In this document: positions 12,446-24,193 of the stretch, in pieces
Numbering within the stretch: the first letter of the stretch is position 1
How the letters are laid out: each line of letters starts with the position of its first letter
Assembly (NCBI GenBank): GCA_000499405.2
Contig: HG738140.1
Location: 10,319,560 to 10,383,559, forward strand
Direction: 5' to 3'
DNA: 64,000 bases
Source: Onchocerca volvulus
Taxonomy: Eukaryota > Nematoda > Chromadorea > Rhabditida > Onchocercidae
Program-made: the position numbers and the translations under genes
Notes under the pieces: model-generated
What the model saw: the letters and a program-made list of their open reading frames with translations, nothing else
Database searches by the model: none
What the model was told of the DNA's origin: nothing

Positions 12446-12958
12446 ATGGGATGTAATTGGCGGTCGTTTGTCGCCATTATGTTATCCATTGACATTGATT
12501 CGGTGTGTGCGGAAGTACCAATTCACATCAATTTTACAGCTGTCCTTAATGAAACAGTCAAAAATTTCCAGCTACGAGGTTAATAATTATGTCTGTTTAC
12601 TGAAAATTTCCAAATTTCGATGTTTATATAGATGTAAGGAGAAAATGTGAATACTAAATTTTCTGGAGCTCATCAGTTTATACATTCGGAAGGTATTAAT
12701 TCATGACAAATGCAAGGATGATTAACTGAAGATTATGCAGTACATGTATGGTTTGCAGGACGATTGTTTACTTTACATATTTCATATATTGTGTTGGGAT
12801 TCTTATCAATTTTGTTTATGTTTGGTTTATCGATGATTCTACTTTGCGAATATCGGTGGTGTAAGTACCCTGCTCCCAAATTTAACGAAAAACATTTTAA
12901 CAAGGGTTTCTCCATTCTTTTTGGGTTATTTGTCTGTGTAAAATTTCGGAAAAAATAA
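12446..12958 (+). CDS. Small secreted/single-pass membrane protein, operon-like partner of the MFS gene
   Basis: I do not recognise the family. Exon 1, 12446-12578, starts at an ATG four bases after a TTGTTAG acceptor. It encodes a hydrophobic leader (MGCNWRSFVAIMLS...), then AEVPIHINFTAVLNETV with two potential N-glycosylation sites. It ends in phase 1 and joins in frame to an exon from 12759, which carries a transmembrane segment (SYIVLGFLSILFMFGLSMIL) and a cytoplasmic CEYRW stretch. If the reading continues, it stops at 12956-12958 (about 110 residues). However, a strong GTAAGT donor at 12861 could splice to a further exon near 13084, so the C terminus is uncertain. The position just behind the transporter, same strand, suggests co-transcription. 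Confidence 0.42.
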
Positions 12959-12959
12959 G

Positions 12960-15500
12960 TTTAATGAATTTTAAAACCATTTAATTCATTATTTTGACTA
13001 ATTCATTATCACCACTTATTCGTGATGATCAATTCAGTTAAATTATTGATATTTTAAATTATTAGATTCTGGATTTCTGTGACAGATCTGATATTTACAA
13101 TGCACCTTGGATGAATTCAATATTAAGTATTGATGCTATACTAGTAGATTTCTAGGCAAAAAGAAAAATGAAGAAGACGAAAAAACGATGGAACTCGTGC
13201 CGCATAATATTTTCGAAGTACATTATTCAAATACGTAGTACATCTAGTCATCGACTTCGGCATTCGGATTTCGAGTCATAGTAGCTATGAGACATGAACG
13301 CCACAGTAAAGCGGGAGATGCTACACTGTGATCCAAACAATGCCTTATATTTTCGAAGTATAGAAGACTTTTGTCACATTTCTTCTTAGAGGATCAACTT
13401 AACATTTGCCTGTTTTTTCCAAACAAAAGTCCACTATATTTCAGAAGCTGTCAGATTCATCGAGGTCACGAACTGGGTAATGCTAATAAATTTCCCGCAC
13501 ATTTTTGTTAAAAATTATCCACAAGTTCTTAATAGCGGAAAGATTTCTCCGAAGTTTTTATTTATGAAAGAAAATTAATCCATCGCAAAATAGTGCTAGA
13601 CTAAATTATTCATCGTCCGTTCATTTATATATCTATGATTTGTTGTGACGCATTTATATCCTCCTGCATGTTAATAAATATCATTACTGTTGCTTCAGTA
13701 ATTCTTCATAACTCTTTCAACAGAAAGAAAATAAATTTTTTGTGACAACAAAAAAAGAAATTTATTTATGACAAATACTGTTTGAGCATTTGCCGTAGAT
13801 AAGTTTCTTTTTTAATAATAATTGTTTGATTTGAAAGTGTTCAGAATTTAGAGATTAGGGTCCAAAGTTTTGAAAGTTTTGGAACTTTCAAATCTTAAAT
13901 TATATTGTAGACTTCTTGAATTATTGAAGCTATGAAGTTTTTCAGAGAGAGAATTAATGGGATAGTTCGGGAAAAATGAAAAAAGAAGAATTGTGCGGAT
14001 GAGTCGGGTGGGTTAGAAAAATATTTACCGCAGTGCATTGCGATCTTTTTGGATGCTGCTGCATTGGGATTTTCGCAGCTCCATAATTTATTCCTGGTTT
14101 ATGCTTTGTCTCTTAACAACTCGTTTTGGAATGAAGACATTATTACATTTCTTCGTTTTCATTGCTTTGCATTTTCGGGAATTTGTTTTCTTCAAGGTAG
14201 AATTCGTAAACTGAATATGTTATTTCGCAATATATCGACAAGAACTTTTGAATTTGTTTAGTTTCATAAATAATCCATAAATTCTTCTCTTTTCTTCTGC
14301 AACTCGATTTGTAAACATTCAGTTCTCTAAATTTTAAAAGATTGCGTCTTGTGAAGAAAAAAAATGTTGAGAAGAGATTTATTCCATATCTTCGCTTCAT
14401 TTTTCTTTGTTCAGAAATCTATTGCGACTGTCTAATCGGAAACAAATGACTAGTGGTACTCACACCAGTCATGAAATTACATTTATCTTTATTAAATACT
14501 TATTAAGCTGGAAAAAATTAGTGGAAATATTTTTCAAACAATTTAAAAACTCTGATCATCAACTTCGAGTTTCGACTTTCAAATTAACTCTTTAGAAGTT
14601 GTCAAGAGAAGTTTTTGTATCGTGCCAGAGACGAGTTTTGGTGAGAAAAATTTTATTGTTTGGCGGAGGAATGATTCCTTCGCCTACATTATAAGACAAA
14701 ATAAAATGAAATAAAACCACGATTGCAGTTAATGCAGTTAATTGCTTGGTTGTGGTCAACCTCCTCTTTCCTCCCTTCCCTCTCCCCCCTCCTGGATTAA
14801 ATATAGCTGAGCTGGACCGAATCGGAAGATTTTGATTGTCGAGTGAGTTGAGTGACCTTTGGTTGATTGTGTAGTGAGTGTCTACTACGCAATATTGATC
14901 CCGTGATCACTGAAGTCCTTCTTATATCAATAATCCATAGTCTTGTAATAAGCGGTGATTTGCAATATATATACAGAATTTGGTTATTATCAAGACAAAG
15001 GATAAGAGATGGACAGTATTTACAATTTTAAACAATGTATGTAAGCTTTACTCCTTACGACAATCTAGAAAATTAATATTATTTGAAACCTTTTAAATAA
15101 TGCACACAAACTTAAATAGATCGGAAGTTGCGGGAATAAAGAGATGAAATATGAATAAATGATTCATTTGACTGAGAAATATTACAGAGTTCTATAAATA
15201 CATACTATTGATTATTACATCATATTATCTTATAAAACATTTCGGTTTTACCTACAAAAGTTGTGCCATTCATAATTAAAAACTTTTAATTTTTGATATG
15301 CATAATAGTTGATATCATAACTTTTGGATAGATCCCGTTCATTGGCATACAATTTAGAAATCCTATCAAAATTCATCTGAGTGCATTAGAATGCAATGCC
15401 AAAGCCTTATAATATTGACATTTCTCCGAAAATGCCTGTAAAGTTTTAAAGAATTCCACACATTTCATTTATTCGAAATAAACAACTAGCTTTATTTAAA
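12960..15500. other. Intergenic, no recognised gene
   Basis: AT-rich sequence with a pyrimidine-rich tract at about 14759-14794. Short open frames near 14049-14600 show no family resemblance. Confidence 0.5.
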
Positions 15501-15506
15501 TATATT

Positions 15507-16187
15507 TGTCGGAAAAACCGAAATCTTTGTATTATAGAAATATCTTAGTATATGCAATACTTTTGACTTTTATGCTATAATTGATATGCTGTAAATTGTT
15601 GTTGCCAGGTGACATGGAGTAAGTAAATTCATTATAACAAGGATTCCTATTTGAGAGAATTTATTTATTGATCCAGTCCTTACTTTCACAACAAAGTGCC
15701 CGAAATGAGGTTTGGATATCGTCCTTCGATCAAAACTAATTGAAGAAGTTTACCCGGAAGTTTATTCAGAAAAAGTTAACGACGAGGAAAATTCAAACTT
15801 CAGTCACCAACATTCGAAAAGTTAATGCAAAAAAATCGAACAAGAAAACTACGAACAAGGAATACCATAAAACGAAGAACAAGTTAATTTTGATACAGCA
15901 CTCAAATTCTTCCCCCTTAAAGAATTCATCTTCGTCAGTCTGAAATGTCGGAAAAACCGAAATATTTCACTGTATTATAGAAATATCTTAGTATACGCAA
16001 AATTTGTTATATTCAAAATTTTTATCTTTACGTTATAATTAACATATTGTAAATTGTGTTTTGCTATGGTGACATTGGAGTAAACAACCTCACTATTACA
16101 ACGGTTCTCATTTGAAGAAATTCATTCATTGATTCAATCCTTTGCTCTGACCTGGCCAAATCCTCTGATCCTTTTACTTCCATGACA
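15507..16187 (+). mobile_element. Miniature LTR retroelement with 5-bp target-site duplication
   Basis: Two related direct repeats start with TGTCGGAAAAACCGAAAT: the 5' LTR at 15507-15693 and the 3' LTR at 15946-16187, each ending in a form of (A/G)ACA. The outer ends are flanked by ATATT (15502-15506 and 16188-16192). Directly after the 5' LTR is AAGTGCCCGAAATGAGG, resembling a tRNA primer-binding site. The interior is only about 250 bases, with stop-interrupted frames and no gag, protease or RT. The 3' LTR carries about 35-50 extra bases near its end relative to the 5' copy. The termini resemble BEL/Pao LTRs. It looks like an internally deleted or TRIM-like element. Orientation is inferred from the primer-site position. 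Confidence 0.75.
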
Positions 16188-16199
16188 ATATTTTTGTAA

Positions 16200-18520
16200 T
16201 TGCGAAGCATGAAAAAAGAATGCTTGGTAAAGTTTCCAGTGCAAACAATAAACACTACGTTTTTATGCTCGAAAAATATTTATTTTAGGAGCCAAACATT
16301 TGAAAGACAGCGCCACTGCAGTTGTTCAGTGAAGAGAGACTCATTCAAATCATTTCTATACAAATTACCGAAATTTCTTCAATACTTACGGAGCACAGCA
16401 AGGATAACTTTTACGCTAGTAGTTATGAATAAAGATAGACTAATCTTAATGTATTTCATTGTATATTGTGGCTCATATTTATTTGACAAGAAAATAAACT
16501 TTAAATTCATTACCTATAGCAAGATAAACAAATCATCTATCATAATATTCATGATCTGCTAAATTTATTCATTTATTTTCTTAAAATCATCCATTAAATG
16601 AACATTATAACTAGAAATCCAACTAACTAAACAATGGTAATATTTCTCTCAAATTTTCGAAAACATAAATTTGTTTCATGGTCAAGATAGAAATTTCATC
16701 AGTTTATAATTCTATTATTTGTTTAATTTCATTAGTTAATAATTTAGTAAATTATTATCTTTTTTCAGCGCATGTCTTTTAATGATTCATATAGTCTTTG
16801 TTTTCTAATTCTACACAGCCGTAGGCCAATTATCGAAGTAGAAAAATCCATGTAGAAATTTTCATCCAATATGAACTATTTCTTTTATTTCACAAGCGGT
16901 GGGGAACTTCCCGGAGATCCACGATTAGTAACAGATAGCATTTACATTTTTATTTATATAGACTAGCTGGACCTGGCTAAGCTCCGCATGCCGATCCAGC
17001 TAGTCTATGTAAATAAAAATTCATTGTCCGATTGTTCAAAATCTTGAATCTCTGAAAGTTTTTACCTGTTGCTTTGAAATCTTGATAAAACTTGAAATTG
17101 AGGATTGAATTGCTTGCTGAACTGTTGATACTGCAAAAAGGGCAAAACGATATAAAAGGAAAAAAAACTCGAGTCAAAGCGTTAAACCACTCTCGTTGAC
17201 ACGTCTATATAAAATTATAGAAAAGGGCGTCTTTGTTGGGGCGTGAGGATGAGTGACATTGACCCTAGTTAAGAGTTACAAAGGAATGACTAATCTGGCC
17301 AGCTATCTATGGGGGCCAACCACGCTTCGCACGTCCGGCTCCAACTAATCTATATAAATAGATTCAAAATCTTAAACCTCCGAAAGTTCTCAAACATACA
17401 CATTATTCATATTCAAAATCTTAGATATCGGAAAGTTCTTAACCTACTGCTTCGAAATTTTGATACAACGTTGCATTCGAATACGAGTATGCTTTTAAAT
17501 ATTCATCGATTGATTTGAAATTTCCATACATTCGAATAGACAAATGTTTTAAATAAATAAGCAATTCAAGCTTCTCGTTTGTTTTTGCTTTCTGAGAAAT
17601 ATAATTCGTTTATTTTTTGATTTGTGGGGAATGTAGTTGCGTCGCACAAATGTCGAGGTCATGATAATGCATAATCAAATGTTTCGTTCAAGCATTTAAG
17701 AATTATCTCTCTGACTTCTAATATTAAATTGCGTCTTGAATTGCCTCTTTTCATAAATTTTACGCATTGATCTAAACCGCACAATTCTAAGGATTGACCC
17801 TGAATTTGTTGATCGTGAATGCAAACGTCTATCGAATTGGGAATTGCAATCTCTTAAATTGAAACGGCTTATCCATTGGAATCATAAGAAGTTCTCCACC
17901 GATTGTTTTCAGATTTTGAAACATTCTTGTATTCAAATAGGCCATCATTTTTATATAGATATGATCACTTTATATATATGTAATTCTCTGGAAATACTTA
18001 TAATCCTCTAAAAGCTGCAGTATTTTATCATGCGCTATTCTAATTTTTTTAATTTCAATAACTTGCAAAGAAAAAAAATAATTTTGTAAGAAATATCCAC
18101 AGTATTGATTAAGCTTCCGAAAAAGAAAAGCTTTACAATGTTTAGGGTTAAAAGGAAATATAGAAAATTTTTATTTTCTCAATTTCAAAAACATTTCTAT
18201 ACAATACCAATTTAAATTCTGAGAAAAAAAAAAAACTTTGAGACAGAATTAAAGGAACTGGTTGAAATTTTACAGAAAATTCACTGAGAATCAAAAATTA
18301 CAACAAATAGCACGGCAAATTATTGACTGTTTAGAAATGTAAAAACCAATAAAAGCATTTCAACTGTTCCCCGATTTATCATTTGTAAAATATGTTCTTT
18401 CTTCTTTAAGTTCTAAAATTTGTGATACATTTAGTTTATGGCTACTAAACTTTTCAAACAAACTTTCTCAAACAATGCCAAACCTAAACAATTAAACGTT
18501 AATTAAACTATGCAAATACT
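16200..18520. other. Non-coding region with Helitron-end-like repeat fragments
   Basis: No protein gene is recognised. The stretch holds several fragments of a repeat family marked by TCTATATAAA termini and a conserved block reading TATTGGAATACAA, then a CAATCGGTGGGGAAC-like core and AGATCC(G/A). Fragments are seen at about 16887-17020, 17210-17350 and, inverted, 17868-17962. Confidence 0.55.
16946..17020. repeat. 26-bp inverted terminal-like repeats around a GC-richer core
   Basis: Arms 16946-16971 and 16995-17020 are reverse complements with one mismatch. Each reads CTAGCTGGA next to a TATATAGA or TATGTAAATAAAAAT end, and the core between is 23 bases. It looks like two element termini abutting head to head. 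A related GC-rich end lies at about 17310-17362. Confidence 0.7.
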
Positions 18521-18529
18521 AACGAAATT

Positions 18530-20090
18530 ATGCATATTTATGATTACAGTTTGAGTCCGCAGTTTACTGATGCCGGTTCTTCCAGTAAGAAAGAAGAAAC
18601 TGCAACAAACAGAATGAAATTATTTACGATCATGCAAAGTCCGGCTTATAAGACGAAAGGAATGTGTTGTGCCGCCGGAAAAATTAAACTACCTGAACTT
18701 GAAGAACCATCAGAGCCATTAAAAACTTTGCTTGCCAGATATATCGCCGAATCTAAAATCAGAACATACAACTCGTGCTTCCAAATGACGTCGTTCGGCG
18801 CAGAAATCATAATAACATAATTTATGCCAACTTTCAAGTGAAAGACGAATATCTGATATTCATCCGTTCGAATCAAACTAAGCTTCGCTCTGAAGAATTC
18901 ATTTATTTGCGAAATGCAGTTATAAATCACAGCCATCTTCATATGTAGGCAGCCCACGTAATATGCATGAGTATGCTCAACATGCAATTGTGTATGTTGG
19001 CCATTACGGGCGATCTATTCAGTACAGTGACATGCTATTCGGCTAGGGATTATGTGCAGAATCTCTTACTTCCTAGGCAATTACCAATACATAGGCATGT
19101 CATCACAGCACATATTTTCATACAGAAGCTGAAATCGCTGATGAACTGCATGGTAAAACATGGAGTATTTGGATCTGTGCGCTGCTGATGCATTCAGTGA
19201 AATGGCAAAAGATAGGATTGCCACATGCACAGATATTAATCTGGCTTTACGACAAAATCACTTCAAACGAAATCGACCATGCAATGTGCGCTGAAATACT
19301 CGATGCCGACGTCGATAAGGATTTGTATGAAGTTGTGATGAAAAATATGATACATGGATCTTACAATACACTAAATCCAAATTTAACATGCATGATAGAG
19401 GAAAATGCTCCAAGCGATATCCTCGATCATTTATATCTAACACAATTGCAGGAAGCGATGGATATCCTTTATAGAGAAGATCAGCAAAAGATGGCGGTAA
19501 ATTAGAAACCATAAAAATGCAAAATGGTGACATCGAAATAGATAACCGGTGAGATGTTCCATATTCGCCTCTGCTATTAACAACATACAAAGCGCACATA
19601 AACATGGAATATTGTAACCCCGTTAAATCGATCAAACACAGTTATAAATAAGTGAATGAAGGCAGCGACATCATTGTTTTTGGCGTGCAACCAATAAAGA
19701 AGTGGTAGGAATGCGGTATTACATACCGATGAAATCACATAATATTAGCCTGAAATAAACAGCAATGAAGCTGTATGGCGAATTTTTTCTTTTCTCATGC
19801 ATGAATGAAATCCAGCTATCATTCACTCAGCAGCACATCTAGAAAATGGACAACGCATTTATTTCACAGTTGCAAATGTGCAACAAACAGCTCTGAATCC
19901 ACCAACTGCAACATTAACTGCTCTCTTCACAATATGTCAAAATGACGCATTTGCGAAAACACTGTTACATTCGGAAGCATCTACTTCCGAATATAACAGT
20001 GTGTTACAATGGAATGCTAACAGAAAATCAGTTGAACGACGCAAAGGAGGAGAACCAGTCGACGGACAACGAGGCTTATTCAAGAAAAGG
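18530..20090 (+). pseudogene. Degenerate Helitron Rep/helicase-like protein
   Basis: This is the remnant of the rolling-circle transposase of a Helitron. Recognised in order: GKIKLPELEEPSEPLKTLL and NSCFQMTSFGAEI (18530-18815, N-terminal Helitron domain); LKSLMNCMVKHGVFGSVRC (about 19120-19185); KIGLPHAQILIWL followed by HAMCAEILDADVDKDLYEVV and MIHGSYNTLNPN (19188-19500, Helitron_like_N); and NPPTATLTALFTICQNDAFA (about 19890-19960). These segments lie in different frames or are separated by stops, and the PIF1-like helicase half is missing. The HUH catalytic motif reads His-Ala-Gln (Gln codon at 19230), so the second metal-binding His is lost. The element is dead. Confidence 0.88.
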
Positions 20091-20335
20091 GAGAGAGAGA
20101 AATGGGACAAAGAAGGAGAATGCGAGAAAAAAGGAAGGGGGAGTCAGTAAACCCCGCCCTTTCGCTTACTTTTAGCCGTCATGAACGGGCACGTGAAAAA
20201 AAGTAAGTACGTCTATATAAAAATGATGGCCTATTGGAATACAAGATTGTGTCAGCATTTGAAAGCAATCGCTGGAGAACTTTTGAAGATCCGTTCGGGG
20301 TAACAGGTTGCAATTAAAATTTTATTTATATAGAT
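20041..20335. repeat. Helitron-associated repeat cassette, copy A
   Basis: A purine-rich stretch leads into TTACTTTTAG ... CACGTGAAAAAAAGTAAG (a weak inverted repeat), then TCTATATAAAAATGATGG, TATTGGAATACAAG, GATCCGTTCGGGGTAACAGG and a terminal TTTATATAGAT. It follows the Rep remnant and is repeated at 21400-21655 in the same order, so it is probably the 3' part or a terminus of the same element family. Confidence 0.7.
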
Positions 20336-20339
20336 TTTT

Positions 20340-21400
20340 CAGTATTATTTATTACCATTTCTTATTTTTCGATTTAAAACCAAAAAATGAATTCTATTTA
20401 GTTTCAAATATTTTGAATTATAAGCGAGAGATAAGTTTTATTTAATTCTCAACTTATTAAGGTATGATCAAGAAACAAAATTTTATTTAATTTCAAAAAT
20501 TTTAATTCAAATGCAAAAAAAACAAAAAACTCCTTAAAAACCCATTCTTCTCTGCTACTATATATATACAAATAATTATTTATTTACATGAAAGAAATGA
20601 AAACATAGGAGAACGTGGGAAGCGCAAGCGGTACTGGGAATCGGATGATGAGTCGATCAAATATTTGCCGTTTCCTCTGCCCAATACACAATGCATTGCT
20701 TGCCATGATGCTTAGTCAAACTTAACATTCGTACATCCTTTACTGTTCACATGTGGGCGGAGAGATATAAATGTACACCTAAACACACATACATTTTACA
20801 CGTGACCACACATACATACGTAAAATCTCACATAAGCACGTAACGAAATATATGCACGCAAACACCAACAGTAAGCATGCACACATATCAATTGATTGTA
20901 AATAGCTCAATTTCGAAACATTTTGTTAGAGTATATTTTAAAAATTGAATGTAATGAATAATTCTGATAATTTGGCAATTTAATTTTTATTCATGCTTAT
21001 ATTAGTACTTTGATATATTTATATAAAGAAAAAATGCGGAATTTAATTTTTTCGTCTTTTTATTTTTCAGCTTTTTATGAAATCTAATTTTTTCTATTTT
21101 TTTTTTTTTTTTGTTTAGCTTTTTGCTTTATTTGATTATATTATTTGTTGTTTCATGTTTAATTTACCTCCCCCCCCAAAAAAAAAAAAAAATGATTTGC
21201 TGCGTATTTTGATTGGGCAATTATTTACTAACATTATTTATTGTATCATTTATTAATATTGATTATTATTCATTATTATTGATTATTATTGTTATTATTA
21301 ATCATTATTGATTGTTGTTGATTACAATTAATTATTATTAAGCATTATTAATTATCGTGAATTATTATTGTTAATTATTCTTATTATTATTCTTATTATC
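20340..21400. other. Non-coding, low complexity
   Basis: AT-rich with a CA-rich stretch at about 20770-20895, a poly-C/poly-A junction near 21171-21192 and a degenerate ATT-trinucleotide repeat at about 21230-21400. No gene is seen. Confidence 0.6.
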
Positions 21401-21655
21401 AAGGAAACAAAAGAAGAAAGAGAAGTGAGAGGAAGAAGGAGAATGAGAGAAAAAAAGGAAGGTGGGGTCAATGAACCCCGTCCCCTCGTTTACTTTTAGT
21501 TGTCACGCACGTGATACGTGAAAAAAGTAAGTCAAAATGAAAGTGATGCGATATTGGAACACAAGCCTGAGTCAAAATTTGAAAAGAATCGGTGGGGAAT
21601 TTCCGGAGATCCGTTCGGGGGTAGCAGGTACCTTACGTTTTTTTTTATATAGATA
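21400..21655. repeat. Helitron-associated repeat cassette, copy B
   Basis: The same order of blocks as copy A at 20041: a purine-rich lead, GTTTACTTTTAG, a CACGTGATACGTG core, AAAAAAGTAAGTC, TATTGGAACACAAG, AATCGGTGGGGAA, GATCCGTTCGGGGG and a TTTATATAGAT end. The divergence indicates an old duplication or independent insertion. Confidence 0.7.
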
Positions 21656-22233
21656 ATTAAGTTATAATAAATTCTAATTGCAGTCATTTTACTTTTTATT
21701 GTTTGAAAACTCATAGTAATGAATATTTATCAGTACAGGGCAACAAGTATTTTCCTCTTTTTATTTAACTTTCAGAAATTTCGGAAAATATATTTTTGTT
21801 AAAAATATAAAATGAATTTATTCTGTTAATCTATTTCTAGATCATTCTAATATCATCGAATCATGTATGGATTAAAGAAAAATGTTTTATTAATTAACAC
21901 TGATTAGCACTATTCCATACTATCGGTAAGTAAGTACTACTGCTAACATCATGCGAATATATGTGGAAAAGAAATTGATCTTAATTTCATTCTCTAATTA
22001 CGGAATTAATCCTTTATTTTCTTACATACTAATTGACTCAATATAATTTTTTTTTTGACCCAAAAGTATGTAATGAATTTAATATGGATTGCTTCATTCA
22101 GTGGTGACGCTTTCCCAAATGGAAATTTATCTTCATGCTTATTAAGCTTAAAATTTCTCACTCAATATTTTGATAGAAATGATTTAAACCGCGAAATAGA
22201 TGAATGCTTTCTTCATTTTTATGAATGATTTCA

Positions 22234-22482
22234 TCAAGATTCCTCTCTCAAAGATTTTTTTGCTAGCATTTTCGTGTCAACTTTGACAGTTAATGTGCAT
22301 TTTACAGCATTAATTCCCGCGTCGAGCAATATCTCTTGCTCCGCTTTCTTCACATCAACAGCTTTGATCAGCTGTATCCGACATCTCTTATGCAAATTTT
22401 GCTGCTGATTTGAAATTAAAATATTTACAAATCCCTTCACCCTTCCATTATTCAATACTTTTGATGGTTCCGAACCATCCAT
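22234..22482 (-). CDS. Candidate 82-residue orphan protein
   Basis: A single-exon frame on the minus strand starts at the ATG at 22482, two bases after a TGTAATAG sequence that could be a trans-splice acceptor. It reads MDGSEPSKVLNNGRVKGFVN, continues through QLIKAVDVKKAEQEILLDAG and ends KSLREES. Base composition is richer in G+C than the surroundings and the amino-acid mix is balanced, both consistent with coding. There is no signal peptide, membrane segment or recognised domain. It may instead be one exon of a larger gene, or a decayed gene fragment. Confidence 0.4.
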   Translation of the reverse strand: MDGSEPSKVLNNGRVKGFVNILISNQQQNLHKRCRIQLIKAVDVKKAEQEILLDAGINAVKCTLTVKVDTKMLAKKSLREES

Positions 22483-22509
22483 TTCTATTACAGTAGACTT
22501 CAATGCAGA

Positions 22510-24185
22510 ATTTTCGCTTCCGTTTTAAAGAGATATTTTCCCATTTCATATGTGATTCATCTCTTTTCAATACTGCTAACTCATGCTAATGTTCCTTCTA
22601 TGAAAACTTTTTATCGTTAAAGAAATGAAGAGAGGAAGAGAGAGAGAGACAGAGAGAGAGGAGAGAAAAGATCGATCTATTGGAAACTTTAGAACTTTAG
22701 TCTTCTTTTCCAAAGCAAAACTTTTGCAAATTTCTACTTTCTAATTCTTTTTTAATTTAATTTCATCACTTATACACATTTGGCATAATACGGTGATCTT
22801 CATATTCCATACTTATTCATTCTGTCGTTGAATACATTTTCGAATTCGAAGTTAACTCATTTATAACATTTGCCTTCGTACTAAACATTACATTATTACC
22901 ATGTTACACAATTTATATCTATTTCACAAAATATATGGACAACAACACAACTTCATGCTCTCGTCTACATCAGTATGATTTTTAGATATTTTAATTAAAT
23001 TTTACGGAAATTTCACGAATTTATCTGTTTTTCGCGCAAATTTTCAGGCATTGTAAGATCAAATTTAATCATTTTGTCACTTGCTAACAATCCCAAAAAC
23101 CGATTGAAAAATATATGCCATTCTATATATCATAGAAGCAATCATGAAATGTACATTTTAGATCATAAGAATATATCTTATGCAATAAACTAATAATAGC
23201 CTCATTCTAACTATTGACATCATCATGCGAATATCACTGGAATTATGATTTTGCAAATAGTATGAGGCTTTTAGCATTTCTGAGATTTAAAGTTCATCAG
23301 CTAGAAAAGAGATCTTCTTTTGGATTTTATGGGTGATATGGCTGATTTTTTCTCCGATAACTAATTACAATTCTCGGCTTCCAAATACTTGTTTTATATT
23401 TTAAATGAAATATTTTAGATACTTTAGACCTTATATTTCAGATTTTATTTTTAAAGTTCTATGGCTTGAATTCCGAAGAATAAGACACTTCCTCTGCCAC
23501 TTATTATCACGACATTTACCGATTAATGGAAAATGATGAATGTCCGCAGTTCATTTAATAATATGCTCGTGCAATTCGTCACGTCTCACTCTCAGATATT
23601 TCATCTCAGTCCTCGCTACATGCAACGCGCATGCAACATAGAATTGTCTGCCGGCAATTGGAACTGTAGGGATTTAAGAGAATACGGAGAGTTGTAATGC
23701 CGGAGAAAGCGTGCTAATTACGGAGGAGGTACAGATTGTTTGATATATATAATATAGTGCTTAATAGGCGACTGAAGAATTTTCGACAGACAGATTTAGT
23801 AATTGGGAAATGAATGGTAGTAAGGAAGAGAAAGAAATAGTGAAAGGGATGATAGAGAGCAATAACAATTGTAAAAAACAATACCACAGTTTCAAGTGGA
23901 ATTATGCTGGCACTGCTGACAATTTCCAGATTAAACGGTGAGTCTGTACATGTTTGCATTGTAGGAATTAAGGGGTCTACAAACTGAATAAATTATTGCA
24001 TGTACTCGCATATGCAGCATGCACTGCTGTCTGCGTGCACTGCAGAGAAGCGCGATGACTGTTGTTTGCGTGCTCTGCAGAGGAGCGCGTTGATTGATGC
24101 ATTTCTTTAATATCATCACATTCTTGTAAGCCTCTTTGCGACATTGTTCTTAAAACCATCTTGTGACTCATTACAAATTATCCTT
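22510..24185. other. Non-coding, with GA microsatellite and a 35-bp tandem repeat
   Basis: A GA-rich microsatellite lies at about 22628-22670. Two adjacent 35-base units at 24024-24058 and 24059-24093 carry CTGCAGAG(A/G)AGCGCG. Minus-strand open frames here show no resemblance to known proteins. Confidence 0.5.
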
Positions 24186-24193
24186 CCTTCTCT

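Noticed and set aside
23714..24171. Overlapping minus-strand frames of 62-81 residues
   Set aside because: They are explained by the 35-bp tandem repeat and low-complexity sequence; no family resemblance.
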